Part shown: one piece after another, positions 15,538 to 24,105 of the stretch | Layout of the letters: each line of letters begins with the position of its first letter | Position numbering within the stretch: position 1 is the stretch's first letter | Origin: Pseudomonadota bacterium | GTDB taxonomy: Bacteria; Pseudomonadota; Gammaproteobacteria; Burkholderiales; SG8-39 | NCBI GenBank assembly: GCA_018241645.1 | Contig: JAFEDL010000052.1 | Span: 4,986-43,809, forward strand | Direction: 5' to 3' | DNA: 38,824 nucleotides | Notes under the pieces: model-generated | The model's input: the letters and a program-made list of their open reading frames with translations, nothing else | Told to the model about the DNA's origin: nothing | Databases searched by the model: none | Translations under genes and position numbers: made by a program

Positions 15538-17639
15538 CTGCGGCGCGCCTGCTCCCACTCGGCCAGGCTCCTGCCTTCCTTGACCAGCTTCACCAGCAGC
15601 GGCGCCGGTTCCCAGTGCATGGGGCCGAATATCCCGCGGTACTTGAGGATGCCGTCGAGCAGCGTCTTCAGGCCGATGGTGTCGGCGTAAAAGAGCGGCC
15701 CGCCGCGGTAGCGCGGGAACCCATAGCCCGCGGCCCACACCACGTCGATGTCGCTGGCGCGCACGGCGATGCCTTCCTCGAGAATCCGGATGCCTTCGTT
15801 CAGCAGCGGATAGAGGCACCGTTCCAGGATCTCCTGTTCCGTATGCTCGCGCGGCCGGATGCCGAGCTTCGCGGCCCGCGCGCGCAGGATCTCGACGGCC
15901 TCCGGGTCGTCGTACCGCGTGCGGTCGCCCTTCTCGTAGCGGTAGTACCCCTTGCCGTTCTTCTGCCCCAGGCGCCCCGCCTCGTAAATCGCGAAATCCG
16001 CCTGGTAGTAGTTCGGGTCCGGCGGGAACTTGTCGGCGTTCGACTTGTGCACGCTCACCCCGACCTCGATGCCCGCCATGTCGAACACCGCGAGGATGCC
16101 CATGGCCATGCCCCAGTCTTCGAGCACGGAGTCGATGCGGCGCGGCGTCGCGCCTTCCAGCGCCATGAACTCGGCCTCGCGCGCGTAGCCTTCCATCATG
16201 CGGTTGCCGATGAACCCGTAGCACACGCGGGCGAGCACCGGCGTCTTGCGCAGCGGCCTGGCCAGGTCCATCGCCGTGCGGATCACGTCGGGCGCGGTCT
16301 GCGAGGTGCGCACGACTTCGAGCAGGGGCATCACGTTGGCCGGCGAGAAGAAATGCATGCCGATCATGTCCTGCGGGCGGCCGACCGCGGTGGCGATGTC
16401 CTCGATGTCCAGCGTCGAGGTGTTGGTGGCCAGCACCGCGCCAGTCTTGGCGACCTTGTCCAATGCAGCGAATATCTTTTTCTTGAGGGCGACGTTCTCG
16501 TACACCGCCTCGATCCACACGTCGGCGTCTTTTGCCTCCGCATAGTCGAGCGCACCGCGGATCAGGCCCATGCGCCGTGCCTTGTCATCCGCGGTCAGGC
16601 GGCCGCGCTTCACCATGCCTTCGTAAGTCTTGTCTACCACGCCCAAGCCGCGGTCGAGCGCCGCCTGGTCGGCGTCGAGCAGGATCACGGGGATGCCTGC
16701 GTTCGCAAAGCAGATCGCAATGCCTCCGCCCATCGTCCCGGCCCCAATGATCGCCGCGAGCTTGACCGGGCGCGCCCGAGTGCCTTCGGGCAACCCAGGC
16801 ACCTTGCGCGTCTCGCGCTCGGCAAAGAACACATGCACGAGCGCCTTCGATTCGGTCGTGGCCTTGGCGCCATTGACCAGTTCGGTTTCGTACTCCAGTC
16901 CCCTCGCCAGGGGCATGGTGACCGATGCGCGCACCGCCTCGATAGCCGTGAGCGGCGCCTGGCGATTCCTGTACTGCTTCTTCGCCTGCGCCGTGACGCG
17001 GGCGATGATCTCATCGGTGGCGGTGGCCGGGTCGACCTTCATTTCGCCGGTGCGCCGCGGACCCTTGCCCGATGCGGCGAGTTCCCGGGCATAGGCTATC
17101 GAGCCCGCCCGGATATCGCCTTCGATTTGCCGGTCGATGAATCCCAGCTCGATCGCCTTCGCCGTATCCACGGGGCGCGCGCCGATGATGAGGTCGAGCG
17201 TTGCCTCCACCCCGATCAGGCGCGGCAGGCGCTGCGTGCCGCCTGCGCCCGGGATGATGCCCAGCGTGACTTCGGGCAGCCCGAAACGCGCCCCGGGCAC
17301 GGCCGCCCGGTAGTGGCAAGCCAGCGCGATCTCGAGCCCGCCGCCCATGACGGTCCCGTGCATGCCGGCCACCACCGGCACGGAGAGCGCCTCGAACCGG
17401 TTGAACAGCCGCCGGTACTCCTCTTCCTTGGGCGGGCCTGCGAACTCGCCGATGTCGGCGCCGGAAAAGAATGTGCTGCCCTCGCACAGCAGGACCACGG
17501 CCTTGAGGCCCTTCATGGACTCGATCTCGCCTACCGCCTTCGACAGCCCCTCCCGCACCCCGGCGTCGATCGTGTTGACCGGGGGGTTGCTTACCGTGAC
17601 GACCGCGATGCCGTCCTCGACGACGACTGCAACGCTCAT
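15534..17639 (-). CDS. Bifunctional enoyl-CoA hydratase/3-hydroxyacyl-CoA dehydrogenase (FadB/FadJ type)
   Basis: A 701-residue fusion, the normal length for the beta-oxidation multifunctional enzyme. The hydratase half (about 1-270) shows the oxyanion-hole segments FFSGADIGEF and GMHGTVMGGGLEIAL and the catalytic glutamates in GGGLEIAL and PEVTLGIIPGAGGTQRL. The dehydrogenase half (about 295-700) shows the NAD-binding IGAGTMGGGIA, then MHFFSPANVMPLLEVV with the catalytic histidine, GFIGNRMM, and the C-terminal WAAGYGFPRYRGGP. It hydrates an enoyl-CoA and oxidises the hydroxyacyl-CoA. As the last gene of the marR-fcs-amidohydrolase operon (4-nt ATGA overlap) it probably acts on phenylpropenoyl-CoA side chains. 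No thiolase is nearby. Confidence 0.9.
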   Translation of the reverse strand: MSVAVVVEDGIAVVTVSNPPVNTIDAGVREGLSKAVGEIESMKGLKAVVLLCEGSTFFSGADIGEFAGPPKEEEYRRLFNRFEALSVPVVAGMHGTVMGGGLEIALACHYRAAVPGARFGLPEVTLGIIPGAGGTQRLPRLIGVEATLDLIIGARPVDTAKAIELGFIDRQIEGDIRAGSIAYARELAASGKGPRRTGEMKVDPATATDEIIARVTAQAKKQYRNRQAPLTAIEAVRASVTMPLARGLEYETELVNGAKATTESKALVHVFFAERETRKVPGLPEGTRARPVKLAAIIGAGTMGGGIAICFANAGIPVILLDADQAALDRGLGVVDKTYEGMVKRGRLTADDKARRMGLIRGALDYAEAKDADVWIEAVYENVALKKKIFAALDKVAKTGAVLATNTSTLDIEDIATAVGRPQDMIGMHFFSPANVMPLLEVVRTSQTAPDVIRTAMDLARPLRKTPVLARVCYGFIGNRMMEGYAREAEFMALEGATPRRIDSVLEDWGMAMGILAVFDMAGIEVGVSVHKSNADKFPPDPNYYQADFAIYEAGRLGQKNGKGYYRYEKGDRTRYDDPEAVEILRARAAKLGIRPREHTEQEILERCLYPLLNEGIRILEEGIAVRASDIDVVWAAGYGFPRYRGGPLFYADTIGLKTLLDGILKYRGIFGPMHWEPAPLLVKLVKEGRSLAEWEQARRS

Positions 17640-18520
17640 GCGGCTTCCCTCAGGCGGAGCAGCTTCACCGCGTTCTCCTTCATGATCAGGGGCCGGACCT
17701 CGGGCTTGATGTTCAGCTTCGTGAAATCCTCCATCCAGCGGTCCGGCGAGAGCACCGGGTTGTCCGTGCCGAACAGGATCTTGTTCTTCAGCAGCGTGTT
17801 CGCGTACTGGACCAGGTTGGCCGGGAAGTACTTGGGCGACCATCCGGACAGATCGATGTAGACGTTGGGCTTGTGCGTGGCCACCGACAGCGCCTCGTCC
17901 TGCCAGGGGATCGAGGGATGCGCAAGGATGATCGGCATGTCGGGGAAATCCGCCGCCACGTCGTCGATGTACATCGGGTTGGAATACTTCAGCTTGAGCC
18001 CGGCCCCGCCCGGCATGCCCGCGCCGATCCCGGTCTGGCCGGTATGGAAGATCGCCGGCAGCTTGTGTTCGGCGATCACCTCGTACAGGGGGTACGCGTC
18101 CGGGTCGTTGGGGAAGAACGCCTGGGTGGTGGGGTGGAACTTGAAGCCCTTCACGCCGTAATCCTTGATCAGCGACCTCGCCATGCGCACGCCCATGCGG
18201 CCGCGCGCCGGGTCGATGCTCGCGAACGGGATGCAGACGTCCCCGTTCTCGTGCGCGGATTCGGCGATCTCCTCGTTCGTGATGCGCTTGATGCCCATGC
18301 CGCGCTCGCTGTCCACGGTGAACACCACGAAGCCCATCTTGCGCTCGCGGTAGTACTCGGCCATCTGGTCGATGGTCTGGTGCTGCGGGGCATAGCGGAA
18401 GTAGCGCCCCCGCGCCTCCAGCCCTTCGGCGGCGGCCTCGTCGGGCACCATGCGCACCGATTTCTCGGCATGCGTATGGATGTCGATCGCGACGAGCTCG
18501 TCTACGTTCATTTTCTTCAT
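17636..18520 (-). CDS. Amidohydrolase-2 family metal-dependent hydrolase
   Basis: A 294-residue TIM-barrel enzyme of the amidohydrolase-related (ACMSD-like) family. The metal-binding HxH is H15-T-H17 (VAIDIHTHAEK). Further ligand candidates sit in GFKFHPTTQAF, PAIFHTGQTG, ILAHPSIPW and FGTDNPVL. Members hydrolyse, decarboxylate or hydrate aromatic and keto acids. ATGA overlaps join it to the feruloyl-CoA synthase upstream and the beta-oxidation fusion downstream. Because a thiolase is missing, it could cleave the 3-keto intermediate in a beta-oxidative deacetylation route of hydroxycinnamates, but that is inference. GGAG lies 7 nt before the ATG. Confidence 0.8.
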   Translation of the reverse strand: MKKMNVDELVAIDIHTHAEKSVRMVPDEAAAEGLEARGRYFRYAPQHQTIDQMAEYYRERKMGFVVFTVDSERGMGIKRITNEEIAESAHENGDVCIPFASIDPARGRMGVRMARSLIKDYGVKGFKFHPTTQAFFPNDPDAYPLYEVIAEHKLPAIFHTGQTGIGAGMPGGAGLKLKYSNPMYIDDVAADFPDMPIILAHPSIPWQDEALSVATHKPNVYIDLSGWSPKYFPANLVQYANTLLKNKILFGTDNPVLSPDRWMEDFTKLNIKPEVRPLIMKENAVKLLRLREAA

Positions 18521-20331
18521 GGATGTGCTCCGGGAGTTGGATGGATGATGTGGGGAGGCGACGGGTCGGCGTAGAGATCCTCGACCAGCGCCGCGCGCGC
18601 CTTGAGGACCGCGCGCTGGTTGATGGAGCCCTTGTCGGTGATCTCGCCCGCGTCTATGGACAGCGGGTCAGTGAGCAGTACCGCGCGCGCCACCCGGGTG
18701 GCGCTGCCGGTGGCCTCCCGGTTCACTGCATCGAGGATCCTGCGGCAGGCCGTGGTCAGTGCCGGGGTGTTCGGGGTGCCGGCGCGCGGGATGACGAGCG
18801 CCGTGATTTCGCGGCGGTTGTGCCCGGCGATCACCGCGTCCTGCACCCAGGGCGTGCCGGCCGCCATGATCCGGGCGCGCAAGGGCCCCACGCTCACGAA
18901 CGTGCCCGAATCCAGCTTGAAATCCTCGGCGATCCGCCCGTCGAACACGAGGCCCTTCTGCGGATCGGACGGGTCGAGGAATCGCGCGGCATCGCCGCTC
19001 CGGTAGAAGCCGTCCTGGTCGAACGACTCGCGGGTAAGCCGCTCGCGGCGCCAGAAACCCGGCGTGACGCTCGGGCCGCGGTAGCGCACCTCGAGCTTGT
19101 CGCCCACCGGCGCGAGCCGCAGCTCTACGCCCGGCGCCGGGTGCCCGATGCCGCCCGACTGCCCCGCCTCCCAGTTGGCCACGGCGGCGAACGGCGCAGT
19201 TTCGGTCATGCCCAGGCCCGTGATCATGAGGATCCGCTCGCCGCAGGTCTTCTCGGCGGCGGCATGCAGGCTGTCCCAGATCGGCTGTGCAAGGCTCGCG
19301 GCCGCGTAGAACATCATCTTCACGCGGGAGAAGAACACCTTGGCGAGCTCCTCATCGGCGTGCAGGGCCTGCGCGATTTCCTCGAAGCCGCGCGGCACGT
19401 TGAAGTACACGGTGGGGGCGATCTCGCGCAGGTTCCTGAGCGTCTCCCCGATCATGTGCGGCACGGGCTTGCCCTCGTCGATGTAAAGCGTGCCGCCGTT
19501 GTACAGGGTGATGCCGTAGTTGTGGTTGCCGCCGAACGTGTGGTTCCACGGCAGCCAGTCCACCAGCACCGGCGGCTCCTCGGCCAGGAACGGCAGGGAA
19601 TCCACGATCATCTGCAGGTTGCTGGTCAGCATGCGCTGGGTGTGGATCACGGCCTTGGGCATGCCGGTGGACCCGGAGGTCAGCAGGAACTTGGAGATCG
19701 TGTCCGGGCCGATCGCGCCATGGGCTTCGTCCACGCCCGGCCCCGGCCGCGTCGCGGCCAGCTCGCTGAAGAAGGTGGCATTGCGCCCCGGGATATGCCC
19801 ATGCGTGATCACCACCTCGGTGGCGCCGGGGATGGCCGCCGCGATCGCGCGCTCGTAGCGCATTCCGTCGGAAGCGAACACGAGCCCCGGCGTCATGAGG
19901 TCGGCAACGAACTTGAGCTTGCCGTGGTCCTGCGATACGAGCGAATACGCGGGCGACACCGGAATGAACGGCACGCCCGCGTGCAGCGCGGCGAGCGCGA
20001 GCATCGCGTGCTCGAGGTCGTTCTCCGACAGGATCATGAGCGGGCGCTCCGCCGACAGCCCGCGGTCGACGAGGCCCTGCCCGATGCGCCGCGCATATTC
20101 CAGCGCGTGGGCGTAAGTGATCCGCCGCCACTCCCCGCTCGGCAGGCGCTTAGCGATGAACGTGCGGTCCGGGGCCTCCGCCGCCCAGCGCAGCAGGCGC
20201 TCTGTCAGCCGCTGCGGATACGGGCCGAGTGGTGCCGGGGAGCGCAGCAGCAGGTGGCCCGACTCGCCCCGCTCCACCGTCACACTGGCGGGGCCGAGGG
20301 AGACTTTGCGTACCCGGGCGTGTTTCTTCAT
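18517..20331 (-). CDS. fcs: Feruloyl-CoA synthase (hydroxycinnamate-CoA ligase)
   Basis: A 604-residue ANL-superfamily ligase. It carries the AMP-binding loop LLTSGSTGMPKAVIHTQRM, the LPWNHTFGGNHNYG segment, ITGLGMTETAPFA, and a C-terminal part typical of feruloyl-CoA synthases: DGRIAEDFKLDSGTFVSVGPLR and EITDKGSINQRAVLKARA, where the lysine is probably the catalytic one. These enzymes activate ferulate, p-coumarate or caffeate to the CoA thioester. The gene follows marR by 8 nt and overlaps the amidohydrolase by 4 nt. Feruloyl-CoA synthase genes are commonly regulated by MarR proteins that respond to the CoA product, matching this neighbourhood. Exact substrate preference is unknown. Confidence 0.85.
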   Translation of the reverse strand: MKKHARVRKVSLGPASVTVERGESGHLLLRSPAPLGPYPQRLTERLLRWAAEAPDRTFIAKRLPSGEWRRITYAHALEYARRIGQGLVDRGLSAERPLMILSENDLEHAMLALAALHAGVPFIPVSPAYSLVSQDHGKLKFVADLMTPGLVFASDGMRYERAIAAAIPGATEVVITHGHIPGRNATFFSELAATRPGPGVDEAHGAIGPDTISKFLLTSGSTGMPKAVIHTQRMLTSNLQMIVDSLPFLAEEPPVLVDWLPWNHTFGGNHNYGITLYNGGTLYIDEGKPVPHMIGETLRNLREIAPTVYFNVPRGFEEIAQALHADEELAKVFFSRVKMMFYAAASLAQPIWDSLHAAAEKTCGERILMITGLGMTETAPFAAVANWEAGQSGGIGHPAPGVELRLAPVGDKLEVRYRGPSVTPGFWRRERLTRESFDQDGFYRSGDAARFLDPSDPQKGLVFDGRIAEDFKLDSGTFVSVGPLRARIMAAGTPWVQDAVIAGHNRREITALVIPRAGTPNTPALTTACRRILDAVNREATGSATRVARAVLLTDPLSIDAGEITDKGSINQRAVLKARAALVEDLYADPSPPHIIHPTPGAHP

Positions 20332-20339
20332 GGGTCGGG

Positions 20340-20819
20340 TCAGCCGGCGAGTTTGGCGAGCAGGCGGAGCAGTTCGCTGTGCTCGGCGGGTTTGAGGCGC
20401 GCGGCGAACAGCTTGTCGTGGCGCTTCACCTTGCGTTTCAGGTCGCGCAACAGCGTTTCGCCCTTCGCCGTCAGGAACAGCCCCCAGGCGCGCCCGTCGT
20501 CGTCCCGGTGACGGCGCTCGGCGAGGCCGCGCTGTTCCAGCCAGTCGGCAAGCATCATGGCGCCAGAGCGCGCGGTGCCCAGTGCCTCCCCGAGCACGGT
20601 CTGGCTGATGCCCGGGTTGCCGGAGAGGATGACGAGCGCGGTAAAGCGCGGCGGCGTGATCTGCTCGCCTGCCGTCGCGCGCGAGAAGGCCTCGAACGAG
20701 GCGATCTGCGCACGCTTGAGCGCATAGCCCAGGTGCTGCCCGAGGTCGGCATAGTTGACCCCGTCGACCCGGGCGATGCTGCCCGGGCGGGGGCCGCGCG
20801 ATGTGGATGCTCTTTTCAT
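20340..20819 (-). CDS. MarR-family transcriptional regulator of the hydroxycinnamate cluster
   Basis: A 159-residue winged-helix regulator: ITPPRFTALVILSGNPGISQTVLGEALG (helix-turn-helix start), ARSGAMMLADWLEQRGLAERRHRDDDGRAWGLFLTAKG (recognition helix and wing). It is the first gene of the operon and lies opposite the ABC importer. MarR homologues such as FerR and CouR repress hydroxycinnamate genes and are released by the aryl-CoA. I chose the ATG at 20819; a TTG at 20840 is also in frame but lies within the presumed operator edge. Its likely target is the palindrome at 20841-20861. Confidence 0.85.
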   Translation of the reverse strand: MKRASTSRGPRPGSIARVDGVNYADLGQHLGYALKRAQIASFEAFSRATAGEQITPPRFTALVILSGNPGISQTVLGEALGTARSGAMMLADWLEQRGLAERRHRDDDGRAWGLFLTAKGETLLRDLKRKVKRHDKLFAARLKPAEHSELLRLLAKLAG

Positions 20820-20829
20820 GGTCCGTGCG

Positions 20830-20861
20830 TTGACCGGCAAATTGTAATGATATATAACAAT
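20830..20861 (+). promoter_or_regulatory. Sigma70-like promoter overlapped by candidate MarR operator
   Basis: TTGACC (20830-20835), a 17-nt spacer and TATAAC (20853-20858) make a good promoter facing the ABC importer. The imperfect palindrome ATTGTAAT-GATAT-ATAACAAT spans 20841-20861, covering the spacer and -10 box and ending 22 nt before the marR ATG. This AT-rich patch is striking in the GC-rich surroundings. The arrangement suits repression of both divergent arms by the adjacent MarR protein. Confidence 0.6.
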
Positions 20862-20976
20862 CGCCGCAGAACATGTTTCGCAACGCGGCTGTGGGTGCGC
20901 GCTTCATGCGGCAGCGCAGCAATGGCGGCGGGACAAAAGCGGCGACAATGCCGCAGTACACACACAGGAGGAGTCC

Positions 20977-22218
20977 ATGTCTCAAGGTCCCGGTTTCACC
21001 CGTCGCCAGTTCAATACGGCGCTCGCCGCGAGCGGCACCCTTGCCGCGCTTTCGCCCTTCGGCATCGCACGCGGGCAAGGCAGCAAGCTCAAGGTCGGCG
21101 TGCTGCTGCCCCGCTCCGGCTTCCAGGGGTTCATCGGCCAGTCCTGCCAGAAAGGCGCCGACCTCGCCCCGGGCGTGATCAAGCAGCTGCTCGGCGTGGA
21201 CATCGAGCTGATGAACGCCGACACCGAGACCAACGTCGACACCGCGCGCACCCGTGCCGAGCGCCTGATCCAGGAAGGCGCGCACGTGCTGGTGGGCCCG
21301 TTCGACTCCGGCGCCGCCTCGGCGATCGCGCAGGTGGCCGAGCAGCGCGGCGTGCCCTTCGTGATCAACATCGCCGCCGCCCCGCCGATCACCGAGCAGG
21401 GCTACAAGTTCGTGTTCCGCAACTTCCCCACCGCGATCGACCTGACCCGCAACGGCCTGTCCCTGATCGGCGACCTGTTCCGCGAGACCAAGGTCGCGCC
21501 GCGCACGGCCGTGTTCATGCACGTGAACGACACCTTCGGCCAGGCGATGTTCAAGGGCATTTCCGCCATGCTGCCCGGGATCACCAACCTGCCGTTCAAG
21601 ATCACGGAAACGATCTCGTACGACCCCGCGGCCAAGGACCTGACCGTGGAAGTCTCCAAGGCCAAGGCCGCCAACGCCGATTTCCTGCTGCTGGTCTGCC
21701 GCCTCAACGACGCAATCATCCTGCGCCGCGAGATGGTCAAGCAGCGCTGGAACCCGATGGGCATCATCAGCCCGGGCTCGCCCGGCATGTACGAGGAGCA
21801 GTTCGCCAAGGTCCTCGGCAAGAACGGCGACTACTGCATCTCGAACGCGCCCTGGTTCAACCCGAAGATGAACCTGACCAAGGTCGTCGACGCGGCGTTC
21901 AGGAAGCAGAACCCGAAGGAGCAGTTCGTGTTCCACGGCACCAACGTGGCCTACACGTTCGAGTCGATCCTGATCGCGGCCGACGCCTTCAAGCGCGCGA
22001 AGAGCACCGACCCGAAGGCGCTGGCCGACGCGATCCGCCAGACCAACATCACCGACCGCGTGGCGCTGGGCGGGCCGATCAAGTTCAACGCCAAGGGCCA
22101 GGTGGAAGGCAACCTCTCGGCCTGCGTGCAAAACCTCAACGGCCGGCCCACGGTGGTGCTGCCGCTGGCCGCCGCGGAAGCGAAGGCCGTGTTTCCGATG
22201 CCCGGCTACAAGGGCTGA
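20977..22218 (+). CDS. ABC transporter substrate-binding protein, LivJ/HAAT family (aromatic acid candidate)
   Basis: A 413-residue periplasmic binding protein of the branched-chain amino acid type (periplasmic binding protein 6 fold). It begins with a twin-arginine signal (TRRQFNTALAASG, cleavage near ARGQ) and then LKVGVLLPRSGFQGFIGQSC. AGGAGGAG lies 3 nt before the ATG. It is first in a five-gene importer cluster, separated from the membrane genes by a terminator, which would let the binding protein be made in excess. Members of this family bind lignin-derived aromatics as well as amino acids. Divergence from marR-fcs suggests hydroxycinnamate or a related acid, but ligand residues cannot be judged here. 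Confidence 0.88.
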   Translation: MSQGPGFTRRQFNTALAASGTLAALSPFGIARGQGSKLKVGVLLPRSGFQGFIGQSCQKGADLAPGVIKQLLGVDIELMNADTETNVDTARTRAERLIQEGAHVLVGPFDSGAASAIAQVAEQRGVPFVINIAAAPPITEQGYKFVFRNFPTAIDLTRNGLSLIGDLFRETKVAPRTAVFMHVNDTFGQAMFKGISAMLPGITNLPFKITETISYDPAAKDLTVEVSKAKAANADFLLLVCRLNDAIILRREMVKQRWNPMGIISPGSPGMYEEQFAKVLGKNGDYCISNAPWFNPKMNLTKVVDAAFRKQNPKEQFVFHGTNVAYTFESILIAADAFKRAKSTDPKALADAIRQTNITDRVALGGPIKFNAKGQVEGNLSACVQNLNGRPTVVLPLAAAEAKAVFPMPGYKG

Positions 22219-22236
22219 GCGGCACTCCGCGCAGAC

Positions 22237-22264
22237 GGGGCCGGCGCTGCCGGCCCCTTTTTTT
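22237..22264 (+). terminator. Strong intrinsic terminator directly before livH
   Basis: GGGGCCGGC (22237-22245), loop GCT, GCCGGCCCC (22249-22257) form a perfect 9-bp stem, followed by seven T (22258-22264). The next base is the A of the livH start codon. Partial read-through would set a high ratio of binding protein to permease. Confidence 0.85.
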
Positions 22265-23137
22265 ATGCCTTCCATCGACCTGATCGCCAACGTAGTCGTC
22301 GCCGGCCTGCTGACCGGCCTCGTCTACGGCCTCATGGCGCTGGGCCTGTCGGTGATCTTCGGCGTGGTCCGCGTGGTGAATTTCGCGCACGGCGAGATGA
22401 TGACCATCGCCATGTACGCGGCGGTGGCGCTGTTCGGGGCTTTCAAGCTGGACCCCTTCCTGTCCGTCGTCCCGGTCGCGATCGTGTTCTTCGGCCTGGG
22501 CTACGCCATGCAGGCGGGCCTGATCAACCCGTTCATCACGCGCCCCGAGCATTCGCAGTTCATGCTGCTGGTCGCGGTGGCGATCATCATGGTCAACGTG
22601 CTGCTGATGATCTTCGGTCCCAGCGCGCTCAACGTCCAGGTGGACTACCAGCTCGAATCCTTCGAGCTCGGCCCGGTCCTGTTCGACAAGGCGCGCATGT
22701 ACGCCGCCGGCATGGCGCTCGCCACCAGCGCGGGATTGTTCGCGTTCTTCAAGTACACCAGCACCGGCAAGGCGATCCGCGCCTGCGCCGACAACAACCT
22801 CGGCGCGAAGGTCATCGGCCTCGACGTGAAGCACCTGTATGCGCTGACCTTCGGGCTGGGCTCGGCCTGCGTCGCGGTGGCCGGCTGCATGATGATCCTG
22901 CTGGTGGACGTGGTGCCCACCCTCGGGCCCGGCTATACGCTGCTCGCTTTCGTCATCGTCATCATCGGCGGCCTCGGCTCGATGCCCGGCGCGCTGTTCG
23001 GCGGGATCCTGATCGGCGTGTCTGAGGCGCTGGCGGGCCTCTTTTTCGCGCCTTCGGCCAAGAGCATGTTCGGCTTCGCGCTGCTGATCCTCGTGCTGCT
23101 GTTCCGGCCGCAGGGCCTGCTGGGGAGGAAGCCTTGA
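22265..23137 (+). CDS. livH: LivH-family ABC transporter permease
   Basis: A 290-residue permease of the branched-chain amino acid/aromatic acid type with about eight helices. The N-terminus IANVVVAGLLTGLVYGLMAL and the motif VVNFAHGEMM are hallmarks of LivH. The later GAKVIGLDVK (EAA-like loop, coupling to the ATPase) and GGLGSMPGALFGGILIG also fit. The ATG lies right after the T-run of a terminator and has no Shine-Dalgarno of its own; no other in-frame start fits the first helix. The substrate may be an aromatic acid rather than an amino acid. Confidence 0.9.
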   Translation: MPSIDLIANVVVAGLLTGLVYGLMALGLSVIFGVVRVVNFAHGEMMTIAMYAAVALFGAFKLDPFLSVVPVAIVFFGLGYAMQAGLINPFITRPEHSQFMLLVAVAIIMVNVLLMIFGPSALNVQVDYQLESFELGPVLFDKARMYAAGMALATSAGLFAFFKYTSTGKAIRACADNNLGAKVIGLDVKHLYALTFGLGSACVAVAGCMMILLVDVVPTLGPGYTLLAFVIVIIGGLGSMPGALFGGILIGVSEALAGLFFAPSAKSMFGFALLILVLLFRPQGLLGRKP

Positions 23138-24105
23138 ACCCGCGCGCCCGGCTCCTGCTCGGTGCGCTGCTTGCGGTGCTGCTGCTCCTGCCCGCCTTCG
23201 CCAGCAACTACGTGATTTCCGTGGCCACCCTGATCCTGTATTTCGCGTTCACCGGGCAGGCGTGGAACGTGATGATGGGGTTTGCCGGGCAGCTCTCGCT
23301 CGGGCATTCGCTCTACGTGGGCGTCGGCGCGTACGTGGCCGCGGCGATGTTCGTGAACCTCGGTATCGGTCCCTGGCTGGGACTGTGGGTAGCGATACTC
23401 GTATGCATGGCGCTCGGCGCGGCCATCGGCTTCCTCGCGTTCCGCTTCGGCATCTCGGGCGTGTATTTCGCCCTGCTGACCATCGCCTTCGCCGAATTCA
23501 CCCGTGTCGGCTTCGACCACCTCCAGTGGACGGGAGGCTCGGGCGGCCTGTTCCTCAAGGTAGCCCAGCGCGAGCAGATGGATCTCCTCAATTTCCGCGG
23601 GCCGCCGGCCATGTACTACTACGCGATCCTCGCGCTGGCCGCCGGGGCGCTCGCCCTGTGCGCCTGGCTGCTGCGCAGCCGGGCCGGCTACTACTGGCAG
23701 GCGATCCGCGAGAACGAGGAAGCCGCGCAGGCCCTGGGCATCAACACCTTTCGCTACAAGATGTTCGCGGTGCTGATCAGCTCGGCCATGACCGCGGTGT
23801 CGGGCGTGTTCTTCGCTTTCTACTACAACAACCTGTTCCCCGAGCAGATCTTCCACATCAGCCGCTCGATCGAGATCATCCTCGGCCCGATCATCGGCGG
23901 CATCGGCACGCTGTTCGGGCCGGTGCTCGGCGCATTCGTGCTCACGGTGCTGGCCGACGGCATCACCGAGCTCCTCGCGCTGTTCGGTGTCGAGGTGCCC
24001 GGCGTCAAGCAGGTGTTCTACGGAGTCGTGCTGCTCGGCGTGGTGATGTTCCTGCCCAACGGCATCTGGCCGTCGCTCGCGAAGAAGATCGGGGTGGGCA
24101 AGTGA
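23134..24105 (+). CDS. livM: LivM-family ABC transporter permease
   Basis: A 323-residue second permease with about nine membrane helices. The family signatures GQAWNVMMGFAGQLSLGHSLYVGVGAY near the N-terminus, IRENEEAAQALGINTFRYK (coupling loop) and GGIGTLFGPVLGAF are visible. The start is TTG at 23134, overlapping the livH stop (TTGA) with GGAGG five nt upstream. It should form the membrane channel together with the LivH-type protein. Confidence 0.9.
   Translation: MNPRARLLLGALLAVLLLLPAFASNYVISVATLILYFAFTGQAWNVMMGFAGQLSLGHSLYVGVGAYVAAAMFVNLGIGPWLGLWVAILVCMALGAAIGFLAFRFGISGVYFALLTIAFAEFTRVGFDHLQWTGGSGGLFLKVAQREQMDLLNFRGPPAMYYYAILALAAGALALCAWLLRSRAGYYWQAIRENEEAAQALGINTFRYKMFAVLISSAMTAVSGVFFAFYYNNLFPEQIFHISRSIEIILGPIIGGIGTLFGPVLGAFVLTVLADGITELLALFGVEVPGVKQVFYGVVLLGVVMFLPNGIWPSLAKKIGVGK

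Noticed and set aside
15615..17861. A 748-codon plus-strand open frame opposite the hydratase/dehydrogenase gene
   Set aside because: The opposite strand encodes a full family-length enzyme with all motifs; the antisense frame is rich in His, Arg and Asp without pattern.
20332..22290. Upstream extension of the feruloyl-CoA synthase frame by about 650 codons
   Set aside because: It runs through marR and antisense to the binding protein; the ATG at 20331 gives the normal family length.
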